Below, piece by piece: positions 45,166 to 53,535 of a DNA stretch of 64,000 bases. Below the pieces are notes generated by a model that did no database searches, was not told the origin of the DNA, and worked only from the letters and a program-made list of their open reading frames with translations. How positions within the stretch are numbered: position 1 is the first letter of the stretch; each line of letters starts with the position of its first letter. The translations under genes were made by a program, and so were the position numbers. This stretch comes from Nonomuraea helvata (GTDB lineage: Bacteria; Actinomycetota; Actinomycetes; Streptosporangiales; Streptosporangiaceae), in the NCBI RefSeq assembly GCF_039535785.1, contig NZ_BAAAXV010000011.1, positions 310,001 through 374,000 on the forward strand. Reading direction: 5' to 3'.

Positions 45166-45211
45166 TTGACCCGGCCAAGATGCGCTCATTAGGTTTCGGT
45201 CAGGACCGGTA
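45166..45211 (+). promoter_or_regulatory. Promoter with regulon palindrome (site C) for the ABC importer
   Basis: TTGACC (45166-45171), an 18-base spacer and TAGGTT (45190-45195) form the promoter. The palindrome TTTCGGTC-AG-GACCGGTA lies at 45194-45211 and overlaps the -10 end and the likely start site. AAGGAAG then precedes the gene start at 45233. Confidence 0.75.
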
Positions 45212-45232
45212 TTAGTCGAAAGGAAGCCGCAG

Positions 45233-46477
45233 ATGAAGAAGGCAGCGGCAGTCGGCGTCGTGGCCGCCCTGAGCCTCGCGGCCGCCGGGTGCGGATCCAG
45301 CAGCGGCTCGGACAAGAGCGCCGTGACCCTGTGGATGTATCCCGTCATCGGTGACCAGGCCAAGAGCCAGGCGTTCTGGGGCAAGGTGGAGAAGGACTTC
45401 GAGGCCGCGAACCCCACGATCGACGTCAAGATCGACCAGCAGCCCTGGGAGGGCCGCCAGGAGAAGGTCACCACCGCGCTCGTCTCCAAGAAGGGCTTCG
45501 ACCTGGTGGTGCTCGGTCCCGACCAGATCCCGCAGTACGCCCAGCAGGGCACGATCGAGGCGGTGGACGACGTCGTCGCCCCGGCCAAGGCCTCCTACCT
45601 GCCGAACTCCCTGACCGCCCTCACGGTCAACGGCAAGCTGTACGGCGTCCCCATCTACCAGACGATCACCGCGCCCATCTACAACAAGAAGCTGTTCGCC
45701 GACGCGGGCGTCGAGAAGGCGCCGGAGACGCTGGCGGAGCTGAAGGAGGCCGCGCCCAAGCTGGCCGCCAAGAAGGTCGCCGTGCTCGACTACCCCGGCA
45801 AGCCCGACGTCAGCCTGAACCAGAGCTTCTACCCGATCCTGTGGGCCAACGGCGGCTCGGTCTTCGCCCCCGACGGCAAGACCGTCGCGTTCAACGGCCA
45901 GGAGGGTGTGGACAGCCTGCAGCTCCTGCTCGACCTCAAGGCGGTGGGCGGCCTGCCGGAGAACACCGCCAGCAAGACCAACGACATCGAGGGCGGCCCG
46001 CTGGCCGCCGGCAAGACCGCCATGTACCACGCGGCCACCGCGGGCATGGCCGACCAGCTCGCCGCCGCCATCGGCGCCGAGAACGTCGGCATCGGCCTGC
46101 CCCTCGAAGGCAAGAAGCGGGTCGCGTTCGGCATCCCCGGAGCCCTGGTGCTGGCCAAGCACTCCGACAGCAAGGACGCCGCCAAGAAGCTCGCCACCTA
46201 CGTGGCCTCGCCCGAGGTGACCGCCGCGCTGGCCAAGGAGTCGGGCTTCTTCCCCGCCCGCACGGACGTGACGGTGCCCGACCAGTCGGCTGCCTCCAAG
46301 GAGTTCGCGAAGTCCCTGCAGTACGCCTTCCCCGGCGACACCCACCCCAAGGCCCGCCAGGTCATGGGCGTGCTCGGCCCGCACATCCAGGCCGCGCTGC
46401 TCGGCAAGGAGGACGCGAAGACCGCGCTCGACGCGGCCGCCAAGGAGGCCGACCAGCTGCTCGGCAGCGGCGGCTGA
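45233..46477 (+). CDS. ABC sugar-type importer, substrate-binding lipoprotein
   Basis: A 414-residue extracellular solute-binding protein of family 1 (the maltose/multiple-sugar group). The lipobox is LAAAGCG (Cys at about residue 21). The mature protein begins VTLWMYPVIGDQAKSQAFW, typical of this family, with later NQSFYPILWANGGSVFAPDG and FPARTDVTVPDQ. It binds substrate outside the membrane for the two permeases that follow. No ATPase gene is present in the operon, so a shared MsiK-type ATPase encoded elsewhere probably powers it, as in other actinomycetes. Confidence 0.9.
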   Translation: MKKAAAVGVVAALSLAAAGCGSSSGSDKSAVTLWMYPVIGDQAKSQAFWGKVEKDFEAANPTIDVKIDQQPWEGRQEKVTTALVSKKGFDLVVLGPDQIPQYAQQGTIEAVDDVVAPAKASYLPNSLTALTVNGKLYGVPIYQTITAPIYNKKLFADAGVEKAPETLAELKEAAPKLAAKKVAVLDYPGKPDVSLNQSFYPILWANGGSVFAPDGKTVAFNGQEGVDSLQLLLDLKAVGGLPENTASKTNDIEGGPLAAGKTAMYHAATAGMADQLAAAIGAENVGIGLPLEGKKRVAFGIPGALVLAKHSDSKDAAKKLATYVASPEVTAALAKESGFFPARTDVTVPDQSAASKEFAKSLQYAFPGDTHPKARQVMGVLGPHIQAALLGKEDAKTALDAAAKEADQLLGSGG

Positions 46478-46510
46478 GCGCCCGCACCCCCACCGGAAAG
46501 GAAACACCTG

Positions 46511-47377
46511 GTGCGTCAACGCCTGCGTGACCCCGTCACCGGCCTGCTGTTCGTGCTGCCCGTGCTCGTGCTCTTCCTGATCTTCCGGATCTTCCCGTCG
46601 CTGGGCGCGGCGGGTATGAGCCTGACGAACTGGAACATCGGCGGCGAGTGGGACTTCATCGGCGCCGACAACTACACCCGGCTGTTCGACGACGTGAACT
46701 TCTGGCTGAGCTTACGGGTCACGCTCGTGTACGTGGCGATCTACGTGCCGCTCACGCTGCTCGTGGCGCTCGGCACGGCGTTGCTGCTCAACCAGGTGGT
46801 CTTCCTGCGCGGGCTGTTCCGCGGCATGCTCTTCCTGCCGTACGTGACCAGCTTCGTGCTGGCGGGCATCATCTGGCGCTGGATCTACGAGTTCGACGGG
46901 CTGATCAACGGCCTGCTGGCCAAGGCGGATCTCGGACCGGTGGCGTTCCTGGAGCAGACGGCCCTCGTCCTGCCCGCGCTGGCCGTGGTGTCGGTGTGGA
47001 AGGGGTTCGGCTACTCGATGCTGATCCTGCTGGCCGGGCTGAAGTCGATCCCGTCGTCGTACCTGGAGGCGGCCAGGGTGGACGGGGCGAGCGCGTGGCA
47101 GCGCTTCCGCCGCATCACGCTGCCGCTGCTCAAGCCCACGATCTTCTTCGTCGTGGTGATCGAGACGATCAGCGCGTTCCAGACCTTCGACACCGTGTAC
47201 GTGATGACCGGCGGCGGCCCGGTCCGGGCCACCTACACCCTCATCTACGGCATCTACGACCACGGCTTCAGGTCGTTCGACTTCGGCTACGCCGCCACGT
47301 GGGGCATGGTGCTGTTCGCCATCGTGCTGGTCGTGTCGCTGGTCCAGCGCCGCTTCCTCGATCGGGGGACCACATGA
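46511..47377 (+). CDS. ABC sugar-type importer permease (MalF-like)
   Basis: A 288-residue inner-membrane permease with six helices. The EAA loop is YLEAARVDGASAWQRFRRITLPLLKP (about residues 184-209 in short pieces: EAARVDGAS, then ITLPLLKP). GTG 46511 follows AAAGGAAA. It overlaps the next permease by 4 bases (ATGA). It forms the first half of the membrane channel of the importer. Confidence 0.9.
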   Translation: MRQRLRDPVTGLLFVLPVLVLFLIFRIFPSLGAAGMSLTNWNIGGEWDFIGADNYTRLFDDVNFWLSLRVTLVYVAIYVPLTLLVALGTALLLNQVVFLRGLFRGMLFLPYVTSFVLAGIIWRWIYEFDGLINGLLAKADLGPVAFLEQTALVLPALAVVSVWKGFGYSMLILLAGLKSIPSSYLEAARVDGASAWQRFRRITLPLLKPTIFFVVVIETISAFQTFDTVYVMTGGGPVRATYTLIYGIYDHGFRSFDFGYAATWGMVLFAIVLVVSLVQRRFLDRGTT

Positions 47378-48240
47378 CGATCACCGCCTCCCGGCCGGTC
47401 GCCCAGGTGGGGGCGGCCCGCGTGGCCCGCCGCCGGTGGCGGCGGAGCAGGTGGCCGCTCGCGGCCCTGCTCGCGCTGCTGTCGGTGCTGACCGTCAGCC
47501 CGTTCCTGGCGATGTTCGTGGTGGCGCTGTCGCCGGCGGGCCGGCCGACCGTGCCGGCGCAGTGGCCGGACTCGCTCACGTTCGACAACATCGCGCGGGT
47601 GCTGTCGGCGTCGGGGTTCGCCACGTGGACGGTCAACTCGCTGGTGTACGCCGTCGTCTCCGTGGTGATCATCCTGCTCACCTCGTCCATGGCCGGGTAC
47701 GCGTTCGCCAAGAAGCGCTTCCCCGGCCGCGAGGCCATGTTCTGGACGTTCCTCGCCACCATGATGGTGCCGTTCCAGGCCACGCTCATCCCGACGTTCG
47801 TGCTGGTCAACAGCCTGGACGGGGTGGACACGTTCTGGGGCCTCATCGTGCCGACGCTGGCGAACTCGCAGGCCGTCTTCCTGATGCGGCAGTTCATCCT
47901 GGGGCTGCCCGACGAGCTGTTCGACGCGGCCAAGGTGGACGGGGCCTCCGAGTGGCGGGTCTACTGGACGATCGTGGTGCCGCTGACCAGGCCGATCCTG
48001 GCCACGCTCGGCGTGTTCGTGTTCCTGTGGCACTGGAACGACTTCCTGTGGCCGCTGGTCGTCGGGCAGAGCGACGCCACGCGTACGCTGACCGTGGGGC
48101 TGACCACGCTGCGGACCGAGGAGCTGCAGCTGTCGGTGCTCATGGCCTCGGCGGCCGTGTCGGTGGTGCCGTGCCTGCTCGTGTTCTTCCTGCTGCAGCG
48201 GTACCTGGTCAACAGCATCGCGATGACCGGTCTGAAATAA
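47374..48240 (+). CDS. ABC sugar-type importer permease (MalG-like)
   Basis: A 288-residue permease with six helices and the EAA loop FDAAKVDGASEWRVYWTIVVP. The N-terminus is basic and cytoplasmic. It is the partner of the MalF-like protein and is translationally coupled to it. A DapA-family gene begins 10 bases after the stop, so the imported compound is likely its substrate or a precursor of it. Confidence 0.9.
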   Translation: MTITASRPVAQVGAARVARRRWRRSRWPLAALLALLSVLTVSPFLAMFVVALSPAGRPTVPAQWPDSLTFDNIARVLSASGFATWTVNSLVYAVVSVVIILLTSSMAGYAFAKKRFPGREAMFWTFLATMMVPFQATLIPTFVLVNSLDGVDTFWGLIVPTLANSQAVFLMRQFILGLPDELFDAAKVDGASEWRVYWTIVVPLTRPILATLGVFVFLWHWNDFLWPLVVGQSDATRTLTVGLTTLRTEELQLSVLMASAAVSVVPCLLVFFLLQRYLVNSIAMTGLK

Positions 48241-48250
48241 GGTCTTTCGG

Positions 48251-49126
48251 GTGGATGTTGCTGCACGAAACCTTAGGGACCGGCTCCGGGGCGCGCTGAT
48301 CGCCGCCGCGGCCACCCCCATGACGGCGTCCGGCGAGGTGGACCTCGACGTGGTCTCGCGTTACCTCGCCGGCCTGGTGGCCGATGGCGTCACCGGCCTG
48401 GCGGTGCTCGCCCACACGGGCCGCGGCCCGTACCTCGCCCCGGACGTCCGCGCCGGGGTCGTCGAGCGCGCCGTGGCGATGGGCGTGCCGGTGCTGGTCG
48501 GCGTGGGCGGCGGACCGTCCGATCCGGCGGAGCAGGCGGGCGTCGCGGCCGAGCTGGGGGCCGACGGCGTGCTCGTGTTCCCGTCGAACGGCGACCGGGT
48601 GGCGCTGCACGAGGAGGTCTGGCAGGCGGCCCGCCTGCCGATGATCGCCTTCGACCTCTACACCCGCCCGTGCCCGGCCGGCACACTGCGCGAGCTGCTG
48701 CGGCACCCCGGCGTGGCGGGGCTCAAGACCGCCCTGCTGTCGGACGCGATGGGCTGTCAGCGGGCCATCGCGCTCACCAGGGAGGCGGACAGGCTGGCGA
48801 TCACGGGGGAGGACCGCATGTTCGGCCCGTCCCTGCTGTGGGGCGCCGAGGCGGCCCTGGTCGGCATCGCGGCGGCGAGCGTCGGCGTGACCGCGGCCGT
48901 CCTGGAGGCGTTCGACGGCAAGGACCTGGGCGCTTTCGTCGCGGCGTCCGGGCGGCTGGACCGGCTGGCGCAGGCCACGTTCACCGAGCCCATGGAGGGC
49001 TACGTGCAGCGCATGCTCTGGCTGGCCGCCGCCGAGGGCCGCGTGCCCGAGTCGCACGCCTATGACCCGTACGGCCCGCCCCTGCCGGAGGAGGAGCGGG
49101 CCGGGGTCATCACGGCTTCTCGGTGA
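48251..49126 (+). CDS. Dihydrodipicolinate synthase family protein (second DapA-like)
   Basis: A 291-residue TIM-barrel enzyme of the DapA/NanA/KdgD group. The Schiff-base lysine is in GVAGLKTALLSD (about residue 158). The segment GALIAAAATPMTASGEVDLDVVSRYL is the family N-terminus. It ends the importer operon. Its last 17 bases overlap the convergent dehydrogenase gene. A keto-acid lyase or dehydratase role in catabolism of the imported compound is inferred. Confidence 0.85.
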   Translation: MDVAARNLRDRLRGALIAAAATPMTASGEVDLDVVSRYLAGLVADGVTGLAVLAHTGRGPYLAPDVRAGVVERAVAMGVPVLVGVGGGPSDPAEQAGVAAELGADGVLVFPSNGDRVALHEEVWQAARLPMIAFDLYTRPCPAGTLRELLRHPGVAGLKTALLSDAMGCQRAIALTREADRLAITGEDRMFGPSLLWGAEAALVGIAAASVGVTAAVLEAFDGKDLGAFVAASGRLDRLAQATFTEPMEGYVQRMLWLAAAEGRVPESHAYDPYGPPLPEEERAGVITASR

Positions 49127-49982
49127 AACTGGCGTAGTAGTTGGCGGCCATGTCCTCGTCGCCGTGGCCCTGCGCCTCGGCGCGGCGCATCCGCTCGCCC
49201 GCCGCCTGGATCACGTCGAGCCGGACACCGGCCGACTCGCCCGCCTGGGCGATCAGGCGGGTGTCCTTCTTCGCGTTGCTGACGGTGAAGCTGGGCTCGA
49301 ACTCGCCCTCCAGGATGGCCTTGGACTTGGTCTGGAAGTAGACGTTGTCCATCGGCCCGCCGGTCACGACCTGACGCACCAGGTCGGGGTCCAGGCCGAG
49401 CCCCTTGGCCAGCGACAGCGCCTCGGCCACGGCGGCCGTCATCGAGATGCCGTAGCTGACAGCGGCCATCTTGAGCTTGGTCGCGGCGCCGCCCGCGCCG
49501 TCGTCGCCGAGCCAGAGCGTGCGCTGGCCGAGCACCTCGAAGAGGGGCGCGAGCGCCTGCCTGGCGTCCTGCGGCCCGGCGGCCAGGATGACCAGCTTGC
49601 CCTGCTCGGCCGGCTGCCTGGTGCCCTGGACGGGAGCGTCCACGAACGTCAGCCCGTGCTCCGCGGCCAGCGCGGCCAGCGGCTCGATCGCCTCCAGGCC
49701 GACCGTGCTCATCTGCGCCCACACCTGGCCCTCCCGCAGGCCGGGAGCTGCGGCGGTCATCGCAGCGCGTACGGCGTCGCCGTCGAGCAGCATCGTGATC
49801 ACCACGTCGGCGCCCTCGACCGCCTCGGCGGGCGAGCCCGCGACGGTCGCGCCGTCGGCCGCCAAGGGCTCGGCCTTCTCCTTCGAGCGGTTCCATACCC
49901 TGACGTTGCTACCTGATCTGGCGAGGTTGCGGGCCATGGGCGCACCCATGAGCCCGGTCCCCAGCACTGCGACTACAGCCAT
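49110..49982 (-). CDS. NAD(P)-dependent beta-hydroxyacid dehydrogenase
   Basis: A 290-residue enzyme of the 6-phosphogluconate/3-hydroxyisobutyrate dehydrogenase family. The cofactor motif is VLGTGLMGAPMARNL at the N-terminus, the substrate segment is DAPVQGTRQPAEQGKL (DAPVSGG in most members), and the catalytic Lys is in GGAATKLKMAA (about residue 170). Relatives act as tartronate semialdehyde reductases or succinic semialdehyde reductases in sugar-acid pathways, which fits the DapA-type neighbour. It is transcribed convergently to the importer operon. Confidence 0.87.
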   Translation of the reverse strand: MAVVAVLGTGLMGAPMARNLARSGSNVRVWNRSKEKAEPLAADGATVAGSPAEAVEGADVVITMLLDGDAVRAAMTAAAPGLREGQVWAQMSTVGLEAIEPLAALAAEHGLTFVDAPVQGTRQPAEQGKLVILAAGPQDARQALAPLFEVLGQRTLWLGDDGAGGAATKLKMAAVSYGISMTAAVAEALSLAKGLGLDPDLVRQVVTGGPMDNVYFQTKSKAILEGEFEPSFTVSNAKKDTRLIAQAGESAGVRLDVIQAAGERMRRAEAQGHGDEDMAANYYASFTEKP

Positions 49983-49992
49983 ACGATCAACC

Positions 49993-50208
49993 CTACGAGC
50001 TCCGGTCGCGCGGCTCGCGGGCGGGTGTTTCCTGCCAGGACGTGGAGCCCGGAGGCTCAGTGGCTGCGGGCCGTTCCTGCGTGGGTGGCGTTCCGTCGGG
50101 ACTTCCCTGCCACCGGCGTACATCCTTCCGCCTCCAGCGGTGACGGGCCATCAGCATCGTGACGAGCCGGTCCCTGGCGAACCAGGCGGGTACTCCGAAG
50201 CCGAACAC
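49993..50208 (-). CDS. Possible small basic protein
   Basis: A 71-residue frame with genome-like codon use in its first half: an N-terminal VFGFGVPAWFARDRLVTMLM and a basic HRWRRKDVRRWQG stretch, then a low-complexity tail. It starts at GTG with only a weak ribosome site. It would diverge from the ribbon-helix-helix gene, with the operator array between. It may not be a gene. Confidence 0.35.
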   Translation of the reverse strand: MFGFGVPAWFARDRLVTMLMARHRWRRKDVRRWQGSPDGTPPTQERPAATEPPGSTSWQETPAREPRDRSS

Positions 50209-50210
50209 GC

Positions 50211-50285
50211 ATGACGCCCTGATGGCGCCATAATGATGTCATTCTGCCTTGAAATGACGCCATGGCGATGGCATCATGACGTTAT
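50211..50285. promoter_or_regulatory. Array of six ATGRCGYCAT-like palindromes (ribbon-helix-helix operators)
   Basis: Ten-base palindromic units lie at 50211 (ATGACGCCCT, partial), 50222 (ATGGCGCCAT), 50233 (ATGATGTCAT), 50254 (ATGACGCCAT), 50268 (ATGGCATCAT) and 50276 (ATGACGTTAT). The last one includes the start codon of the ribbon-helix-helix gene. Such short repeated sites are typical of Arc/MetJ-type repressors bound cooperatively. Autoregulation of the downstream gene is inferred. Confidence 0.6.
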
Positions 50286-50814
50286 GGACCTTGCGCCGTA
50301 TGTCGCCTACCTCCGCCGCGAACTCGCGATCGCCGCCGGAGCGGGCGGCGAGGAAGCCCGCGCGCTGGCGGAACGTCTCGCCGCGACGCTCGAGTCGGCC
50401 ACCCGGCTCGCGCTGCTGGAGGCCCTGTCCACCGCCGCGGACGAGATCACCCAGGACCTCGCGCCGGGCTCGGTCGAGGTGCGCCTGCGCGGACGCGACC
50501 CCGACTTCGTCGTGACGCCACCGCCGAGCGCCCGGTCGTTCGAGGATGAAGGCGAGGTCGAGCGGATCAAGAGGCCGCCTGCCCCGCCGCCACCCCCGGA
50601 CGCCGACGAGGGAGGTACGTCCCGGATCTCGCTCCGGGTCCCCGAGCACCTCAAGCCTCGCATCGAGGAGGCGGCCACCCGGGACGGGCTGTCTGTCAAC
50701 GCCTGGCTGGTCCGGGCCGTCTCAGCCGCGCTCGACCAGGGCGAGCCAGGCCGCGGCTCCGGCCGCCGCCCGACCGCGCAGAGCGGCAACCGCTACAGCG
50801 GCTGGGTGCGCTGA
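50284..50814 (+). CDS. Ribbon-helix-helix (HicB-like) DNA-binding protein
   Basis: A 176-residue protein. The C-terminal part is a ribbon-helix-helix motif, SRISLRVPEHLKPRIEEAA followed by DGLSVNAWLVRAVSAAL (about residues 118-155), as in HicB antitoxins and Arc-type repressors. The N-terminal 100 residues are helical and unassigned, with a proline-rich linker. There is no HicA toxin gene next to it, so a regulatory role for the downstream DUF4097-ABC operon is more likely than toxin-antitoxin. It overlaps the next frame's upstream start (TGATG). Confidence 0.75.
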   Translation: MDLAPYVAYLRRELAIAAGAGGEEARALAERLAATLESATRLALLEALSTAADEITQDLAPGSVEVRLRGRDPDFVVTPPPSARSFEDEGEVERIKRPPAPPPPPDADEGGTSRISLRVPEHLKPRIEEAATRDGLSVNAWLVRAVSAALDQGEPGRGSGRRPTAQSGNRYSGWVR

Positions 50815-50846
50815 TGGCCACGCCAACGCAGGAGGAGGGGAACGCC

Positions 50847-51770
50847 ATGCCGACCTTCGACACCCCAGAACCCATCCTCGCCATCATCGACATGGCGACC
50901 GCCAACGTCAGGATCGACGCGAGCGACCGCACGGACACCGTCGTGGAGGTCCGCCCGAGCGATGAGTTCAACGACGCCGACGTGCAGGCCGCCCGGCACA
51001 CCCAGATCGAGTACGCCGACGGCCGGCTCCTGGTGCGGGCGGACAAGGAGCAGACCGGCTCGGCGTCCGGCTGGGGCCTGTCGCTCGACAGGCTCATCGA
51101 GTCGCCCAAGGACTGGGCGCGCTCGTTGCTGCTCGGCTCGGGCTCGGTCGACGTGACGGTCAGCCTGCCGGCGGGCTCCCGCGTCGATGCCAAGACGGAG
51201 GCGAGCCTGCGCTGCCAGGGTCCGCTCGGCGAGGTGAGCTTCACCACCTCCTACGGCGGCATCCGGATCGAGCAGGCCGGGCGGCTGCGGCTGAAGAGCA
51301 CCTACGGCGACATCTCGGTCAACCGCTCGTCCGGACACGCCGAAATCACCGGGACCCACGGCGGCATCAGCATCGGAGAGATCGACGGCACGGCCGCGGT
51401 CAAGACCGCCCACGGCGACGTCCGCCTCGGCGAGGTGACCGGTGAGCTGCGGCTGCACTCCTCCCACGGCGACATCGCCGTCGATCGCGCCCTGGCCGGC
51501 GCCGTAGCCAAGACGGCGTACGGCAGCGTGCGGATCGGTGAGGTGGTGTCCGGCTCGGTCTTCATGGAGACCACTGGCGGCGGACTGGAGCTCGGGATCC
51601 CCGAGGGCACCGCCGCCTGGCTGGACGTGAGCTCGAAGTACGGCACCGTGGACGTCTCCCTCGACTCCAGCGACGGCCCCGGCCAGTTGGATCAGGTCAT
51701 CGAGGTGCGGGCCCACACCACCCACGGCGACATCGTCATCCATCGTTCCGACGCCCCAAGGAGACTGTGA
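50847..51770 (+). CDS. DUF4097 beta-helix-like protein
   Basis: A 307-residue protein of the DUF4097 (adhesin-like) family. The second half consists of repeated short strands with the pattern TxxGDIxVxxxxG (TYGDISVNRSSG, THGGISIGEIDG, AHGDVRLGEVTG, SHGDIAVDRALAG), predicted to form a beta-solenoid. There is no signal peptide. ATG 50847 is chosen because GGAGGAGGGG precedes it; ATG 50814 is also in frame. Function unknown. It is often found between HicB-like regulators and ABC exporters in actinomycetes. Confidence 0.78.
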   Translation: MPTFDTPEPILAIIDMATANVRIDASDRTDTVVEVRPSDEFNDADVQAARHTQIEYADGRLLVRADKEQTGSASGWGLSLDRLIESPKDWARSLLLGSGSVDVTVSLPAGSRVDAKTEASLRCQGPLGEVSFTTSYGGIRIEQAGRLRLKSTYGDISVNRSSGHAEITGTHGGISIGEIDGTAAVKTAHGDVRLGEVTGELRLHSSHGDIAVDRALAGAVAKTAYGSVRIGEVVSGSVFMETTGGGLELGIPEGTAAWLDVSSKYGTVDVSLDSSDGPGQLDQVIEVRAHTTHGDIVIHRSDAPRRL

Positions 51771-52735
51771 TGCCAGACGCGATCATGGCCGAGGGCCTGG
51801 TCAAGAAGTACGGCAATGTGACCGCCCTCGACGGGATGGAGCTGAACGTCCCGGAGGGGACGGTGTTCGGGCTGCTCGGCCCGAACGGTGCCGGCAAGAC
51901 CACGACCGTGCGGATCCTGACCACGTTGCTGAAGCCGGACGTCGGGCACGCCCGGGTGGCCGGGTTCGACGTCGTCCGTGACGCCTCCAGGTTGCGTGCC
52001 CGCATCGGCGCCTCCGGCCAGTACGCCGCCGTCGACGACCACCTCACCGGCGCCGAGAACCTGGAAATGGTGGGCCGCCTCTACCACCTGGGCGTCAGGC
52101 GGGCCAAGCAGCGCGCCCGCGAGCTGCTGGAGCGCTTCGACCTGACGGAGGCGGCCGACCGGTCGGTCCAGGGTTACTCCGGCGGCATGCGGCGCCGGCT
52201 CGACCTGGCCGGCGCGCTGGTCGCCAACCCGCCGGTGCTGTTCCTCGACGAACCCACTACCGGCCTGGATCCGCGGGCCCGCGCGGGTCTGTGGGACGTC
52301 ATCGGCGAGCTCGTCGCGGACGGCACGACCGTGCTGCTGACCACGCAGTACATGGACGAGGCGGACCGGCTTGCCGACCGCATCGCGGTGGTCGACCACG
52401 GGCACGTGATCGCAATGGGTACCGCCGACGAGCTGAAGGATCAGGTCGGCGGCGATCGCATCGAGCTGTCGGTCACGAGCACGGCCGACTTGCAGGCCGC
52501 CTCGCGGACGCTGGCGCCGCTGGCCGTCGGCGACATGCGGCTCGACGTCACCACCTTCCGGATGACGATCCCGGTCACCGGCGGCGCAGCCGCGCTGACC
52601 AGCGCCCTCGGCCACCTGGCCGCCGAGCGCATCACCGTGCGCGATGCCGGCCTGCGCCGGCCGACCCTGGACGACGTGTTCCTGATCCTCACGGGACGCC
52701 AGGCCGACGAGAAGATCAAGGAGGGCGCCCGATGA
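51770..52735 (+). CDS. DrrA-type ABC transporter ATPase
   Basis: A 321-residue ATPase. Walker A is GPNGAGKTTT (about residue 42), the signature is YSGGMRRRLDL, Walker B is VLFLDEPTTGLD, and the switch is TTQYMDEAD with Gln in place of the usual His, as in DrrA. The C-terminal domain ends LDDVFLILTGR, also DrrA-like. AAGGAG precedes ATG 51770. It powers export together with the permease that follows (ATGA overlap). Substrate unknown. Confidence 0.9.
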   Translation: MPDAIMAEGLVKKYGNVTALDGMELNVPEGTVFGLLGPNGAGKTTTVRILTTLLKPDVGHARVAGFDVVRDASRLRARIGASGQYAAVDDHLTGAENLEMVGRLYHLGVRRAKQRARELLERFDLTEAADRSVQGYSGGMRRRLDLAGALVANPPVLFLDEPTTGLDPRARAGLWDVIGELVADGTTVLLTTQYMDEADRLADRIAVVDHGHVIAMGTADELKDQVGGDRIELSVTSTADLQAASRTLAPLAVGDMRLDVTTFRMTIPVTGGAAALTSALGHLAAERITVRDAGLRRPTLDDVFLILTGRQADEKIKEGAR

Positions 52736-53535
52736 ACGCTCTGCAGATCGCCGTCGCCGACGGCGTGACGATCGCCAAGCGTAACGCCCTGAAGATCCGG
52801 CGAGCCCCCGATCTGCTGGGCGGCGTGGTCATGCTCCCGATCGTGTTCGTGCTGCTGTTCACCTATGTCTTCGGCAGCATGATCAGCCTGCCGGGCATGT
52901 CGTATGGGGAATACCTGCTTCCCGGGATCTTCGTCATGACGATCGTCTCCAGCGCGCAGATCACCGGCTACACCCTGACGCAGGACCTGCAGAAGGGCAT
53001 CTTCGACAGGTTCCGCACGCTGCCCATGTCCCCCTCCGCGGTGCTCACCGGCCAGACCGTCAGCGACGTGATCATGAACCTGACCAGCATCGTCACGATG
53101 GCCCTCGTCGGGCTGCTCGTCGGGTGGCGCATTCACAGCTCGCCGTGGGAGGCCGCTCTGGGGTTCCTGATGCTGGTGCTGTTCGCGTACGCCTTCTCCT
53201 GGGTGACGGCGACGGTCGCGCTGGCTCTGCGCACCCCGGAGGTCTTCAACAACGTGGCCACGATCATGTCGTTCCCGCTGGTCTTCCTGTCCAACGCCTT
53301 TGTCGACAGCACGCGTCTGCCCGGTCCGCTCAAGCTGATCGCCGAATGGAACCCCGTCTCCACACTCGTACAGGCCGCCCGCGAACTGTTCGGCAACACC
53401 AGCCCGGCCATCCCCCCACCCAGTGCCTGGCCGCTGCAGCACGCGGTGCCGGTGTCGTTCCTGTGGTCGGTCGCACTCCTGGCCCTGTTCGTGCCGCTGG
53501 CCACGCGGCTGTACAAGAGAGCCGTCAGTCAATGA
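52732..53535 (+). CDS. DrrB-type ABC transporter permease
   Basis: A 267-residue ABC-2 membrane protein with six helices, the RTLPMSPSAVLTGQT motif and the final AEWNPVSTLVQAARELFGN loop typical of DrrB-like permeases. It is coupled by 4-base overlaps to the ATPase before it and the DUF1707 gene after it. Together with the ATPase it makes a drug- or lipid-exporting transporter. Confidence 0.9.
   Translation: MNALQIAVADGVTIAKRNALKIRRAPDLLGGVVMLPIVFVLLFTYVFGSMISLPGMSYGEYLLPGIFVMTIVSSAQITGYTLTQDLQKGIFDRFRTLPMSPSAVLTGQTVSDVIMNLTSIVTMALVGLLVGWRIHSSPWEAALGFLMLVLFAYAFSWVTATVALALRTPEVFNNVATIMSFPLVFLSNAFVDSTRLPGPLKLIAEWNPVSTLVQAARELFGNTSPAIPPPSAWPLQHAVPVSFLWSVALLALFVPLATRLYKRAVSQ

Noticed and set aside
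40378-49126. Lysine biosynthesis (DapA)
   Set aside because: Two DapA-like genes are present without other lysine genes, and both sit in transporter-linked, palindrome-controlled operons.
50284-51770. HicAB toxin-antitoxin system
   Set aside because: The ribbon-helix-helix protein resembles HicB, but no HicA toxin gene is next to it; the neighbour is DUF4097.
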